From Sipunculus nudus (taxonomy: Eukaryota; Annelida; Sipuncula; Golfingiida; Sipunculidae): a stretch of DNA of 64,000 nt. The stretch lies in the NCBI GenBank assembly GCA_026874595.1, contig CM049313.1:54026659-54090658 (forward strand), in the 5' to 3' direction. This document shows positions 13,591-24,725 of the stretch, piece by piece. The position numbers and the translations under genes are program-made. Under the pieces are notes generated by a model. That model made no database searches and was not told the origin of the DNA. It saw only the letters and a program-made list of their open reading frames with translations. Position 1 is the first letter of the stretch; the number at the start of each line of letters is the position of its first letter.

Positions 13591-14796
13591 GTCACTGATG
13601 TTATTATGACATTAGTTTATATCTGGCACAACCAGCTGAGTCATGAAGCCTCCCTTGTCAGTTTAGTTTTGCTGATTCAAGCTAAGTTTTCATGCATCCG
13701 CAAAGATCGTATCCGCAAAATACGTACGTAAGCTCCATGGTGCGCAGTCCGCAAAAACTGTTACGGATACCCTTTCGCGTGCCTCATTTGAAACTGCAAG
13801 GATGACAGCCAGGAAGAATGTCAATATGTCTCATCTCACCTGGCGCCGGGGCACTGTTGGGAAATGCAGGCATTATTGCCATCTGATGAATCGCTCACCG
13901 ATCTGTTTCGGTGCGGTCCGTTTTTGCGGATACGCATGCAGAGCACGTTAAAACATACACATGGAAACGGTTCATCCTAAAAAGAGGGATACGACTTTTT
14001 GCATACGAGACGCACGAGATTTACGGATACATGGAAACACAGCTCAAGATTGTACCAAAGGTGCCGTAATAAATTGGTAAATGTTTGAAATATGTATGGG
14101 TTACAGACGTTATATTACATCAAAATCAAATCAAATGATAAAATAATGCATCTTAGGATAAGGATAATGGTATGTTCTTCAAGTAAGGACAATATTATCT
14201 TGCAAAACCAGCGGAGACATGAAAGGTCTCTTGTAAGCCAGGTTCTGCTGATTAAGATATACGCCATATATTCCATGCTGTAAAGGAATGAAGACTGTAA
14301 AGAAAGGATGTTCAGCAGAATAAACTATTTTTAAAGTTACATGGACTTCCTACTTTAGTCATCAACTTAGTACAACAAATTAGTCATGCGATTCAAGCCT
14401 CATAGACCCGCGATTTGTAAAGAAGTTTAGTTTGCAATCGCTATAGCTGTAAAAAGGGGTTGTTCATTAGTCTCTACAATGCTAACGTGACGTTATAGTT
14501 ATTTGATTTTTACTTAGTGCTCCAATGTGACTACAATATCGCCACTAACGTGAGAACAGTTGTTTATTTAATTGTATATTTAACATAGGTCTTTTGGGAA
14601 GGAGTATAAAATAAATATGTTGCGTAATGAAATAAAGACTTCACATTTTGCAGCCCCTATTTAATATTAACCAGGAAAATTATAGATCAGAGAATATTTG
14701 TTAATACATGTATATAATTAATATATATATAATTTGTTAATGTCAATAATATTTACCTGTAAATTCTCCAAGGAAGAGTATGATGAGTGGATCCAT
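10131..14796 (-). CDS. Secreted C-type lectin with N-terminal PAN-like module (4 exons)
   Basis: Four exons, 14757-14796, 11402-11572, 10785-10985 and 10131-10387, join in frame to 222 codons. Every junction is phase 1, the classic arrangement of extracellular modules. Layout: short hydrophobic leader (LIILFLG, residues 4-10), Cys-rich PAN/apple-like segment (about 14-70), then a CTLD (about 73-217) with PCYRF, WSQARSNC, GLWIGG, EPN (175-177), WND (200-202) and the final SICE. EPN and WND predict a Ca2+-dependent mannose-type binding site (family knowledge). No transmembrane segment follows, so the product is probably a secreted pattern-recognition or mucosal lectin (inference). The link to the leader exon 3.2 kb away rests on phase and composition only. 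Confidence 0.8.
10785..10985 (-). CDS. C-type lectin exon 3 (N-terminal half of CTLD)
   Basis: A 201-nt exon, phase 1 on both sides, from TCTTTGAAG| to ATAG|gtgcat. It encodes KCAPGFGNCFYNKLEP, PCYRFVTRNMTWSQARSNC, GADLVVIESAGENEHLKD and VIIKEI. The W-xx-A-xx-xC and A-x-L-V-x-I-x-S patterns are typical of CTLDs. Confidence 0.9.
11402..11572 (-). CDS. C-type lectin exon 2 (PAN/apple-like)
   Basis: A 171-nt exon, phase 1 on both sides, ending AATG|gtactt. It encodes RRQKCLMNCALMTSCAAATL, then YSNGTCEIATSDVCDY and QAIVYFSSN. The spacing CxxxCxxxxxCxAxxxYxxGxCE resembles PAN/apple modules common upstream of molluscan CTLDs. The acceptor (GAAATAG|AG) has a poor pyrimidine tract, so the 5' edge is uncertain. 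Confidence 0.72.
12743..13585. repeat. Three (TA)n microsatellites in lectin intron 1
   Basis: Nearly pure TA runs at 12743-12784, 12961-12988 and 13531-13585. The rest of the intron (11573-14756) shows nothing else recognisable apart from the MITE entered separately. Confidence 0.95.
13680..14044. mobile_element. MITE-like element with imperfect terminal inverted repeats
   Basis: The left end AGCTAAGTTTTCATGCATCC and the reverse complement of the right end, AGCTGTGTTTCCATGTATCC, continue together into CGYAAA. The 365-bp interior is GC-richer than its surroundings and contains further TATCCGCAAAA and TTTTGCGGATAC inverted motifs. No coding capacity. The superfamily is not clear. Confidence 0.65.
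14757..14796 (-). CDS. C-type lectin exon 1 (signal peptide)
   Basis: ATG followed by DPLIILFLGEFT and ACAG|gtaaat. The phase-1 end matches the phase-1 start of the PAN-like exon and completes a Glu codon. The hydrophobic core is short (7 residues), so the assignment is tentative. Confidence 0.6.
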
Positions 14797-14865
14797 GCTG
14801 GCACACCTTTTAGGGCAAAACGTAGACATATTACGAAAACAAATTGTTCAGGGAAAAATACTGGG

Positions 14866-15010
14866 CCGATCCGGGATTGGAACCCATAATGGTGGCGCAC
14901 AAGTTCGGCGTTCCAACCGCTTCGCTAGAAAAGCAACCTATACTAGCAAGACAGTTCAGTCCGCTTTTATGTCGCCCCATAACACACCCCCTCTTAAGAG
15001 CGTTCTACTA
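14866..15010 (-). repeat. tRNA-related repeat, copy 1
   Basis: On the minus strand it holds a degenerate B-box, TGGGTTCCAATCCCGG, preceded by CTAGCGAAGCGGTTGGAACG, an A-box-like stretch. It shares the segment GGCGTTCCAACCGCTTCG and a ...GTCCGCTTTTATGTC tail with copy 2. It lies within 100 bp upstream of the lectin signal exon. Confidence 0.6.
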
Positions 15011-15093
15011 TCAGAACAAGTCTAATTATCCCAGGAGTCACACTTTGGTGAGCTTATTCCTTGGGCCACAAAGTTTACCGTCCCATTAAAACA

Positions 15094-15211
15094 TCCCAAT
15101 CCCGGATTCGAACCAACGTCGCTGGAGCACGTCCGGCGTTCCAACCGCTTCGATAGAAAAGCAAGCTTCACTAGCGAGAAAGTTCGGTCCGCTTTTATGT
15201 CACCCCGTAAC
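15094..15211 (-). repeat. tRNA-related repeat, copy 2
   Basis: Minus strand TTGGTTCGAATCCGGGATTG is a good polymerase III B-box context, with AGCGGTTGGAACGCCGGAC upstream. It is probably a tRNA-derived SINE head rather than a tRNA gene, because no cloverleaf acceptor stem is evident. It is followed directly by the long TA tract. Confidence 0.6.

Positions 15212-15212
<1 letters not shown>

Positions 15213-15297
<85 letters not shown>
15213..15297. repeat. (TA)n microsatellite, ~84 bp
   Basis: Almost uninterrupted AT dinucleotides, continuing after a short break to 15319. Confidence 0.97.
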
Positions 15298-15301
<4 letters not shown>

Positions 15302-15387
15302 ATATATTATATATATATGAGCCATGCATTTTATGGATACTTTATAATTTATTAATCATGTAGAACACAAATAGTTATGTATATGTC

Positions 15388-15725
15388 AAGGCACAGATCC
15401 CGATCTGGACCAATCGGCGATTGGTCCAGACCAGATCCCGATCGGGATTTGGTCCGCCCTAAACCCCAATCGGGATCTGGTCCAGCCCTTGTCCAGACCA
15501 GATCCCGATTTGGGTTTAGGCCAGACCAAATCCTGATCAGGATCTGGTCTGGACCATATGGCGATTGGTCCAGACCAATCGGGAATTGGTCCAGACCAAA
15601 TCTCGATCGGGATCTCGGCTAGACCAATTCCTGATTGGTCCAGACTAAATCCCGATCAGGATTGAGTCTGGCCTAAACCCTGATCGAGATCTGGTCTGGA
15701 TCAGTTCCTGATTGAGATTCCACGG
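15388..15725. repeat. Palindromic minisatellite (GGTCCAGACC / GATCCCGATCGGGATC)
   Basis: About ten to twelve short degenerate units alternate GGTCCAGACCAGATCCCGAT-like and GGGATTTGGTCTGGACC-like modules. Many modules are self-complementary, e.g. GATCCCGATCGGGAT at about 15435-15450. Both strands therefore read nearly the same sequence. GC-rich within AT-rich flanks; not coding. Confidence 0.92.
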
Positions 15726-15739
15726 CAGACTAGAGCAGG

Positions 15740-16536
15740 CTTTTGGCTAAACATTATTTGATAAGGTTAAGACATGAAAATAATAAACCAAGTTGAGTAA
15801 AAAATGTAATTTTATATATATTAATATATGTAATAAAAATATGAATATATACATATATTTAGTTGAAAATGTTGATAAGAGAAGTTATAAATTGTTGGTT
15901 TTCATTAAATTAGGACTTTTCATTTGAATGTAAGCTGTTAATGAGTTGATACAAGTTAAGAATATGAATTTTACATAGAAGTTACATACCATACATAAAA
16001 TTATGGTAACATTTGAAACCCGGTTTACAGTTTAATCTGTGATCATGGACCAGACACATTACAATTGCATAGATAACCATTAGTTATTCTTTTAATTTCC
16101 CCAGTACAGTTGCTCACTCGGTATCCGTATATTAAATACTTCCCAGATGATTCAATACTTTTGTCATATAACTTACTACAGTTAATAATACCATATTGTT
16201 GGTGGGACGAAAACTATTAAAGATTAAAATGTTGTCTTCAGGTGCTCCCCATTAACTTTTACCTAAGCGATGTGATTTCTATTATTTTGCCATTAAATCA
16301 TTCATCTTAATGTCTTTACCTCATTTTCCCTCCATGGGATTCGTTCGAATACTGTCCGAATACAGGACACGGGATCTGATGTGAAAATGAAATAACCATT
16401 ACTATTGTTCAATTGAAAATATCTCAACATTTCATTTCGTCTGGAAGGCTTAACCGAAATGGGCATAATAATTGTATTAGATATTTAAATGGGCCGCGAC
16501 ATTCACAAAATGTCATACTGGTTATCAATTAGTAAA
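15740..16536. other. Intergenic, nothing recognised
   Basis: AT-rich, no exon-like open frame or repeat seen. Confidence 0.5.
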
Positions 16537-18832
16537 ACAAGGGACCCATGGGTCACATCGCTCAGCTGAATTTTGGAAAATATTAGTAACTGCAAAATAT
16601 TTTTATTTCTTTTGGTTTCTCATGTATATTATCATTAGAAAAGCTATGAGAAAATGGCCCTGCTAAAATGAAACTCTGTAAATTATAGAATAATGGACAT
16701 GAGCTAAACCATTTAGTGATGCACCAAGGGAACAAATAGGCCTACGGTGAGTGTTATATAAAAGTAACATTTCATAAACAAATAATGTGCGAAGGTAATT
16801 AAGTTTTCAAAAGTTAAATATTTGGCCATATGAGTTAAAAATTAATCCAACAAAGTTTGACCAATATTCCTAATTTTAATACTTAGTTTACAATGTTATT
16901 CACACCTAGGCCCTGCCAACTTTAAGAGATATAAATGAAATGCTACAAAGTATTTATATCTTCTTAAATCTTGTCAGTTAGCACTAACATTAGATCCTAA
17001 TATTTTATCACATTTGAATATTAGGACTAAATTCCTGAATTTGTTTTCTTTAAACCAATCAAAATTGTCCAAGTCTCATCAAAAAGAATGTATTTAACAT
17101 TAAAATTATAAGATACATCTTGTTCATTAGTCCTGTGTATTGAAGGGGTGGGTGGGGGGAGGGGTCTCTGTTGTTACTGCTCGTTGCTGAAAAAAAATGT
17201 TAATTTTAAGATTCATCTAGTTCATAGTACAGGTCTGTCAACAGAATGGGGGGGGGGGGGGGGGGGGGGGGGGAGCGGGGGTTGCAAGAGAAAAAGGCTC
17301 CCTGTGGTATGGTATTAACTGCTGACAGCCTGATCAAGCTCAACTCAGTGGAGAGAGCTGCACTGAATGATCACAGTCACCAAGTGGACTGCTTGACAAT
17401 GTAAGGGAATACAACAAGAGCCTCCAAAATAAATTCAATTACTAGCCTAATTTTGCAGCTTTTATTTTCAGATTTTAACAGATTAAATCCTTATGTGCAC
17501 ATGCTGTAAAAATTAAATCCACAGTACTTACAGGAAAAAACATGCCGTGGCCAAAATTTAAGGTACAGATTTTTTTTGCTAATATTTTAAAAAATTTAAA
17601 AGATTTTGATCAAATTTTGGGTATACAATTTATTTTTTGATTAATTAAAGTTATATTACTGGAAAAAAGTCCTTAGCTTTAACATGTTTTGTGTTAAGCG
17701 ATCAAATATCTTTTCTGATTTTTTACAAAATGCATTATGTTTGAGCCCATAACTTTTTTAAATTATATAATACAGACCTTATTTCTTGCATATATATAGG
17801 AACTATATAGAGGAATATTTATGGTAAATATGAGGTAAAACAGATGTGTGGTTTTGATATTAGGCTGTCCTGAAGTGTGAAAATATGTTTTTAATAAAAA
17901 ATTGAGGTTTTTCCTTAATTTCTCAAAAGAGCAAAGTCGCAAAGACCCAGTTTTCAGCTTGGTAGGAGATCTTTGGGACATCTAACATTATGGCAACAGC
18001 CTGGGGAGCATAGAGATATGCACTGAATAACCTACAGTCACCAAAGTGGACTGCTTGACAATGTTAAGGAATACAACAAGAGCCTCCAAAAAAATTCAAT
18101 AACTAGCCTAATTTTGCAGCTTTTATTTTTAAATTTCAGATTTAAACAGATTAAATCCTTATGTGTACATGCTGTGAAAATTAAATCCACAGTACTTACA
18201 GGAAAAAAAACGTGCCGTGGCCAAATTTGGGCAAAATTTAAGGTACCAATTTTATATTTTTGCCAATTTTTAAAAAAATTTAACAGATTTTGATCTAATT
18301 TTTGGTATACAATTAAATTTTGATTAATTAAAGTTGTATTACTGAAAAAAGTCCCTACCTTTAACACTTTTGGTCTTAAGTGACCAAATATCTTTCCTGA
18401 TTTTTTACAAAGCCTTTTATGTTTGGGCCCATAACTTTTTTAAATTAAATAATATTGACTTACTTTCTGGCATGTACATAGGAACTATATATAGGAATAT
18501 TGATGGTAAATATGAAGAAAACCAGATGTGTGGCTTTGATATTAGGCAGACCTGAAGTGTGAAAATAGATTTCTAATAAAAAGTGAGGTTTTTCCTTAAT
18601 ATCTGGCAAGTACTATTGACCCAATTTTCGGCATAGTAGGAGATTTTGGGGACATCTAACTGTATGCCGAATTTCAGATTCGTAGGTCCAATGGTGTCGA
18701 AACGTGCCAGTCTTACGGACGGACATCCGGACGGTCGGTCGGCACGACAGACAGACAGACAGGCGGACGGAAGACGGACAATGGACCACGACTATAGCTC
18801 AGATGACTTATACTCAGCTGAGCTAATAAAAA
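16537..18832 (+). mobile_element. Dispersed non-autonomous element (CCCATGGG...CTGAGCTAA family), with internal tandem duplication
   Basis: Starts ACAAGGGACCCATGGGTCAC and ends with a GACAGACAGACAGGCGGACG tail, then AGCTCAGATGACTTATACTC and AGCTGAGCTAA, a short terminal hairpin. An internal ~660-bp segment is repeated (compare ACTGAATGATCACAGTCACC at 17363 with its counterpart at 18024). Same family as 41809-43677. A 26-bp G run sits at 17248-17273. No protein. The 3' hairpin plus CTAA and the lack of visible target duplication recall Helitron-type ends, but this is inference. Confidence 0.65.
17248..17273. repeat. Poly-G tract
   Basis: Twenty-six consecutive G residues followed by AGCGGGGG, inside the dispersed element; a strong candidate for quadruplex or triplex structure. 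Confidence 0.95.
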
Positions 18833-20280
18833 GACCGTGGCAATCATATATGTTAATATATGTTGATACGGATGTTGTTTAATTGCCATGTACGGTCAGC
18901 CAGAAAAAAAGCCTGAACTAGTTAGACACATGATCTATGGTATTCACAGCAATAACATAAAGGTTGAAATTGATGTAGGTTCTAAATTATGTTAAAATGA
19001 CTCACCTGAAGCAAAATTAATCTGGATATTTGTGTATCTAGGACATTCAAGTCTGCAGCCAGATAGATTAGGAAACATCCCAAAGTATGTCAATCCCTAG
19101 TAGATGTCCTCAGGTTTGTATAGCTTATACAGCATACGCAAATGACTATGCGCAGATAAAAAGAAATGTTAAAAAAAAAACAAACTTTTTTTTCAGAGAA
19201 TGAAACGGACTGTTTAATCAGTGAAAACAAACCCATTGTGCTGAATGTTAGTCGTCAGTCATATCCCGACAGTACACAAAGTACGTCAATATGGCATGGA
19301 TATTTATTGGATATTTATTTACAAAATAAATGACTATCTTCATAACAGACAGAATACTATTGTCAGTCATTATAATGGTACAGGATTACGTACATGAATA
19401 TAATATACCTTGTTTAAAACCATATTTAGGTTTTGGATTGCGCGTGTAATTATTCTAACTTTCTTTCATTTAAATATTTGATAGACAAGGCCCAACTGTG
19501 AAAAGGGAAATGTATAATAAGCGTTAATGATAGCAATCTCAATTTTGAGTTTTCAATAAAATGCTGTCTATATCCGAAATGTAAAGAACATGCTATTAAT
19601 TTCTGGACGGAATATATTTATTTTTTTTTTCATAATTCCCCTTGTCAGATATAAAGTAATTGTACCGCTTAGTTCATATGCATATAACTTAAATAGATAT
19701 TTTAGTCTTATACGATAATATATAGGGATGTATGGGATTCCACACATGCATATATATATAGCTCCGCGAGATATAACAGTCTTATATTATGTAAATCTAT
19801 GTAAAGGATACCACAATCACATATGCAGTGTTGATACAATGTACGAAATCACAAAATAGGATCGATAGTGAAACCATACAAAATGAAATTAATCTAAATA
19901 ATCTAATGGACCGATAGATATGACTAAAATAGAAAAAAAAACAAATATTGATGAACGTACTTTAGAATGTATACATTCCATAGCCAAACCATAGAATGTG
20001 ATAATTAATCTATATGATCTATATAATCTAATGGACCGTTGAAAAAAAAACAAAAAACAAATTAGATGAACGTACTATAGAATGTATACATTCCACAGCC
20101 AAACCATAGAATGTGAGCATAGAATGTGGATTTTTCTATAGATTGTATACATTTTATGGTCCAAATCATTTAAAGTATACATTCCATGGCCAGGGTCATG
20201 GAATGTGTAATTCCAATGAGTATAATTCAGCCTGATGTGGGAATATTTAGAAAAAAGTTTGGTGACTGTATCTTAAATTA
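18833..20280. other. Intergenic with a short duplicated palindrome-bearing segment
   Basis: Mostly unassigned. At about 19910-20130 a ~112-bp stretch is duplicated, each copy holding the perfect palindrome GAATGTATACATTC (about 19966-19979 and 20078-20091) and CCAAACCATAGAATGTG. Confidence 0.6.
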
Positions 20281-20538
20281 TTCTCGAGTTATCGCGTTAA
20301 CAAATGTGTGACGGACGGACGGAAAGCCGGACGGACGCTCACCATTTCTCTGTCCCCCGCCGACGGCGCCTTCGGGGACAATAAGTGGTTTTGATATTAG
20401 GCAGTCCTTAAGTTTAACAATAAGTTTTAATGGAAAACTGAGGGTTTTCCTTTAATTCTCAAAGGAATGAAGTCGGTCAGTGACCCAGTTTTTGGTTTGG
20501 TAGAACTTAAGAACATCTATCTGTATGTTAAAATTTGG

Positions 20539-20572
<34 letters not shown>

Positions 20573-20665
20573 AGTCCAACGGACGAACAGACGGACGGCA
20601 CGACGGAAAATGAATCATAACCATAGCTTAGATGACTTGCAGTCAGCGGAGCTAAAAATGGAACG
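20281..20665 (+). repeat. 3' ends of two dispersed repeats
   Basis: 20310-20380 is a GACGGACGGACGG tail ending in a GTCCCCCGCC...CGGGGAC hairpin. 20385-20665 is a 3'-terminal fragment of the CTGAGCTAA family (GACGGACGGCACGACGG, then TTAGATGACTTGCAGTC), interrupted by a 31-bp A run at 20541-20571. Confidence 0.65.
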
Positions 20666-20910
20666 AGGATGCCTTAGTTTTGTCAGGGGTTTAACAGTTT
20701 TTATTAATGATATAACCTACATATTGCACAAGGATCAATGAACAAAAACAATGATTTCAGTTATTATTAACATGACGCATTTCTGTCAGTGTATGAAAAG
20801 AGGTACTGAAATATAGATTGGTTTGTCCTTACAGATACGTAAAACTATAAACGTTTTGTATCACAGGCACTCATTCCCATTTCCAGCACTAGAGTGGCTA
20901 AGAAATTGTC

Positions 20911-20982
20911 AACACTTTGAGTACGGGCAATATACCAGTAATTATCTTTTATTACTGGTATATCGCCCATACTTAGTGCGTT
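20911..20982. repeat. Stem-loop of ~70 nt
   Basis: The arm TACGGGCAATATACCAGTAA (20922 on) pairs with TTACTGGTATATCGCCCATA around the 8-base loop TATCTTTT, with two or three mismatches or wobbles. The stem extends by CACTTTGAG / CTTAGTG with a one-base bulge, to roughly 29 bp. It has pre-miRNA-like dimensions, but a decayed foldback transposon is equally possible. Confidence 0.7.
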
Positions 20983-21639
20983 TTGTACGTTGTACATTTA
21001 TCACGTGTGCTGTCTACTGTATCTATCATGGAGGCCTAGAGCGACAAATTAATTATATAATTTATACAGACAACCCCCCCCCCCCCCCCCCACCTTAAGA
21101 AACCTTCAACTGAAGTCTAACGATGTAGAAGATATTTTTAATACACGAGTATAATTTCAAAGTCTGCAGCGGATCAAAGGACCTAAACGTTGAACGCATT
21201 ACAAACAGCTAGGAAACTTCCCTTAAAGCATAACTTCTGAAAATCCACTTTGTGTTTCACTTTCAGAGTTTGTCATTGTTGCAAACTGTCCACAGTGAAA
21301 TATGCCTCTTTTTGCATTTATAATCCTTGTACGATGGATTGATGCACGCAAGGAATAAAAAATAAAACCGAACTGCATACAATTTTACATGCAGATAATT
21401 CTTCTAAATCAAGTTCTTTTAATGAAATTATTCAACATCATATGTTAATACAAAATATTCCTGTTTTGGACAACTTCAAAGCAATATTATGCAATAGCAG
21501 GGTTAAAGCATCTTGATTACTATAAATACTATAAAGCACATCCATGGCTAGTGTATATAACCATACCTTTGATCACACGTAAATACTATGATAAATATTT
21601 AGGATACAACAATCATAATTTAGTGTTTTAATATCTTAA

Positions 21640-21696
<57 letters not shown>

Positions 21697-24502
21697 CTTT
21701 GGTTGTTTCAACAAGGATGAACCAAATGCATTTGAAAATGTGTCAGATTTAGTAAGAGTAACATGTGGTAATATTTACTTTCTGTAACATTACTTATTGG
21801 TAAGATATAAAGGTATATATATATAAATATATATGCTCCCACATGTATCTGGGCACGGGCATAAAACTGGTTTATCTGATTGCAGATACAACTTTTTCTC
21901 AGGTATCTTTACCTGCTACAAGCATACACTTTGAAAACGATTTAAAAGTAATTCATCTGCGCAGATTCAGAAAACGGATACAAGTTTATTCTAGAAGTTA
22001 CACCACTCATACTGGTGTATATATTATTTCTTAATTTGACATGTTAATATGCCACTTTTACAATTGAAGATATTTCTGCAAGCTCCGGTTACTAATAGCT
22101 ATATTTATGATACATCACTTGCATCCATTCACTGAAAAGAAATATCATAATGAATACCAACACATATTTATGATCAAGCCTATTAAAAGAGTTAGGCCTA
22201 TATATGAAATTTTATAACAAAATGAGCAGCTGACCACTGAAGCCTTATTTTCTGGTCATACTATGAAACTTTGTCACAAAATGAATAGTTGACAACTGTA
22301 AACCTGTTTTCTTATTACACTAGCCAAACCTACTCGGTAAACGACAGTAATTGAAAATGGGACATCCTCACTAGCTTTTACAACAGAGACATCTAAGAAT
22401 GAATGATAACAAGAAATATAATAAATAACGTCAAATATATCAATTACAACTGCTTTAAATGAAGAAAGTAAGAAATAAAAATACAAGTTGCCTGCAACTT
22501 TTACAATAATCCAATTTGAAAGGAAACAATTGTAAACAAGAAATTATGGGGAAAAAACACAATAACCAAGCGACCCTTCGTATTGTATAAATATTAAATT
22601 TACACATATTTAGCCGACAATTGTTAACGTGGCTGATTCAATGTTCTGCATATATCTAGTATTTATGAATTATTGGTATACAAAATATATTCAAATTTTT
22701 ACCATGTAGAGTTAAAATTCTGTTTGTCTTGTCACTGAATTTAAACAATACATTTCCTCTTACATCTACAGATTAAGACATTATACCTGTTCAGATCTGC
22801 CATTCTCTTGCCAGGGTGACAGTTCTGAGGAAAATGTTAGAAAGTCCAGGTGAAGTCCAAGGAGACTCAAAACTGACATGTAGGAAAGGAAAAAAAAAAC
22901 GTAAGTGCAATTTTTCATCCAAAATCAAAGTCAAAATTTGAATGGCTATCATTTTGCCGAGGTTATTTGATAGTCATGTAAATAGTTCACTTGACCATTT
23001 CAGCAAGTTGTTTTCTTTTTTGTTTTGTGTAATTTGCCTGTTTCTACATACCATATAAGGCATTATAAAGAAACTGTTTTAAAAATCTGGTTTACTAGTT
23101 TTGAATATCAACTATGTTTTATTTCAAGTATCTTGTAAGTAGAAGATGGGAGATTCTTACTTCTTAGTATTAATGTATTGTTAGAGTCCTTTGATAATCA
23201 AAGATCAGAGATCATATAGACGAGTCTATAGATGATTTAACCTCTTCTAAAATATACATATGACGGCTAAGGACGGATAAAGAAGAGGTTAACAAGCTAT
23301 TGAACAGAGGTAGCTGAAGGAGAGAGTACAACTGGGCTTCTGATGAGAGCCTTAGAAAATATCAGTTTTATAGAAGCACTAGAGACAAAGTCATAGTTTC
23401 AGAAAAAATGCAGGAAAAGGAATGGGAAATTTTCACCGCACAACCATGTTTTACACGCTTATTTAGTAGTCCAAGCAGCATGTAAAGGCCTGATAAATTA
23501 GTTAAAAGGGCTGTACACGTATACGGTACACATATAACAGCAACTGTAACCTGGACAATTCTAAATGAGAGCTGAATGTCTTCAATAATAACAAGTCTTA
23601 ATAACAATAATCAGTAATAACAGTTATATCAGAAACACAATTGCGGAGTGAAAAAAGTATAAGAAAATATAGGAGATTAATTTTATAAATAATGGAAAAT
23701 AAAAGGAAATTATATGAGACATTTATATAGGTAAATATTGGGTTTCAGCGGAAACCCTGGTTTAAATGTAGGAAGACGGTCACCATAGTAAAAGTTAGCA
23801 GAGATGAAAAAGAAGCCAGAATTCGTGCTGATGAAACATCAGCATGGACATGATTTGTCATGCAGATAATCGGAAGAGAATGTGGGTTCAAAATAAACAC
23901 AAAATGTATATTAAATATATGTTTATGAGTCTACAAGATCTGTCAATATCTGGAAGGAGCTCTAACATTAGAGTACACAGGAGCCAACAAGAGGGTCCAC
24001 AGTGTCACAATGTATAACTGGGAAGTTGTCCTAAAAGGAGGCCAATAGTAGTCGAGAAGATATGAGACTTGGATAGCTTTGAAAATTTGCAAAGAGAGAT
24101 GGGGCTGCGGATGAGGGTTCCAGAGAAGATGTTTCACAGATTAGTCAAATATGAGCTTATATGAAGGAAAGAGGAGCATTTCTTTGGCATGGAGTCACAG
24201 TGTCCTAATAAATAGTCAGATGAACCAGGGGGGGGGGATTATCTTGGCATGTAATGTATGCAAATGTTTAATGGGATGACAAAGACTTGTAATATCACCT
24301 GCTTTGGTATTAATGTGAAAGGATTTAAATAAACACATGAAGAATATAATGACAAAAATATTACAAGACACACACTATACAAACTTAACAAAAACATCAG
24401 ATTTTGTGATAGTCATGTGACTTGGGTGTTTTTATATAAAAAGTTTTGGTTATGCTCCAGATTATGTACAAATTTAATGAAAATATGACAATAATGTCAA
24501 AA
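20983..24502. other. Intergenic between the dispersed repeats and the PARP 3' end
   Basis: No exon recognised. It holds a C run (21074-21091), a (TA)n tract (21644-21693) and a two-copy ~65-bp repeat at about 22195-22320 (GAAATTTTATAACAAAATGA and GAAACTTTGTCACAAAATGA). Confidence 0.5.
21644..21693. repeat. (TA)n microsatellite
   Basis: A 50-bp run of AT dinucleotides. Confidence 0.97.
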
Positions 24503-24508
24503 TTTATT
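24503..24508 (-). terminator. Probable polyadenylation signal of the PARP gene
   Basis: AATAAA on the minus strand 118 nt beyond the stop codon, the first canonical hexamer after it. It implies a short 3' UTR of roughly 130-150 nt. Confidence 0.6.
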
Positions 24509-24625
24509 TCGCCATTATATACAAATATTGTTATTATAATACTGTGTGGAAGACCTTAGGGTAGTCATGGATTTGTATTCCTGGAACACCCGCACCTGGT
24601 GTCATGTCCAGTGACTGACCAATGG

Positions 24626-24725
24626 TCATTCTGATAACTGACTGCCCAGGGCTTGAAGGATGGCCTTCTTGTACCCTTCTCCTTCAGTATCTATTGTTTC
24701 ATCCCCATACTGACCATCCTCATAT
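24626..24725 (-). CDS. PARP6: PARP6/8 exon 17 (terminal, with stop)
   Basis: Begins after TATATACAG| and encodes YEDGQYGDETIDTEGEGYK and then KAILQALGSQLSE before TGA at 24626-24628. YEDGQxGD is conserved in vertebrate PARP6/8, and the C-terminal length matches theirs to within a few residues. Confidence 0.96.

Noticed and set aside
15094-15170. Functional tRNA gene
   Set aside because: B-box present, but no pairable acceptor stem or clear anticodon arm, and a diverged tandem copy exists; better as a tRNA-derived repeat.
15377-15622. Arg/Asp/Ser-rich open frame
   Set aside because: Product of the palindromic minisatellite reading open by composition; no family resemblance.
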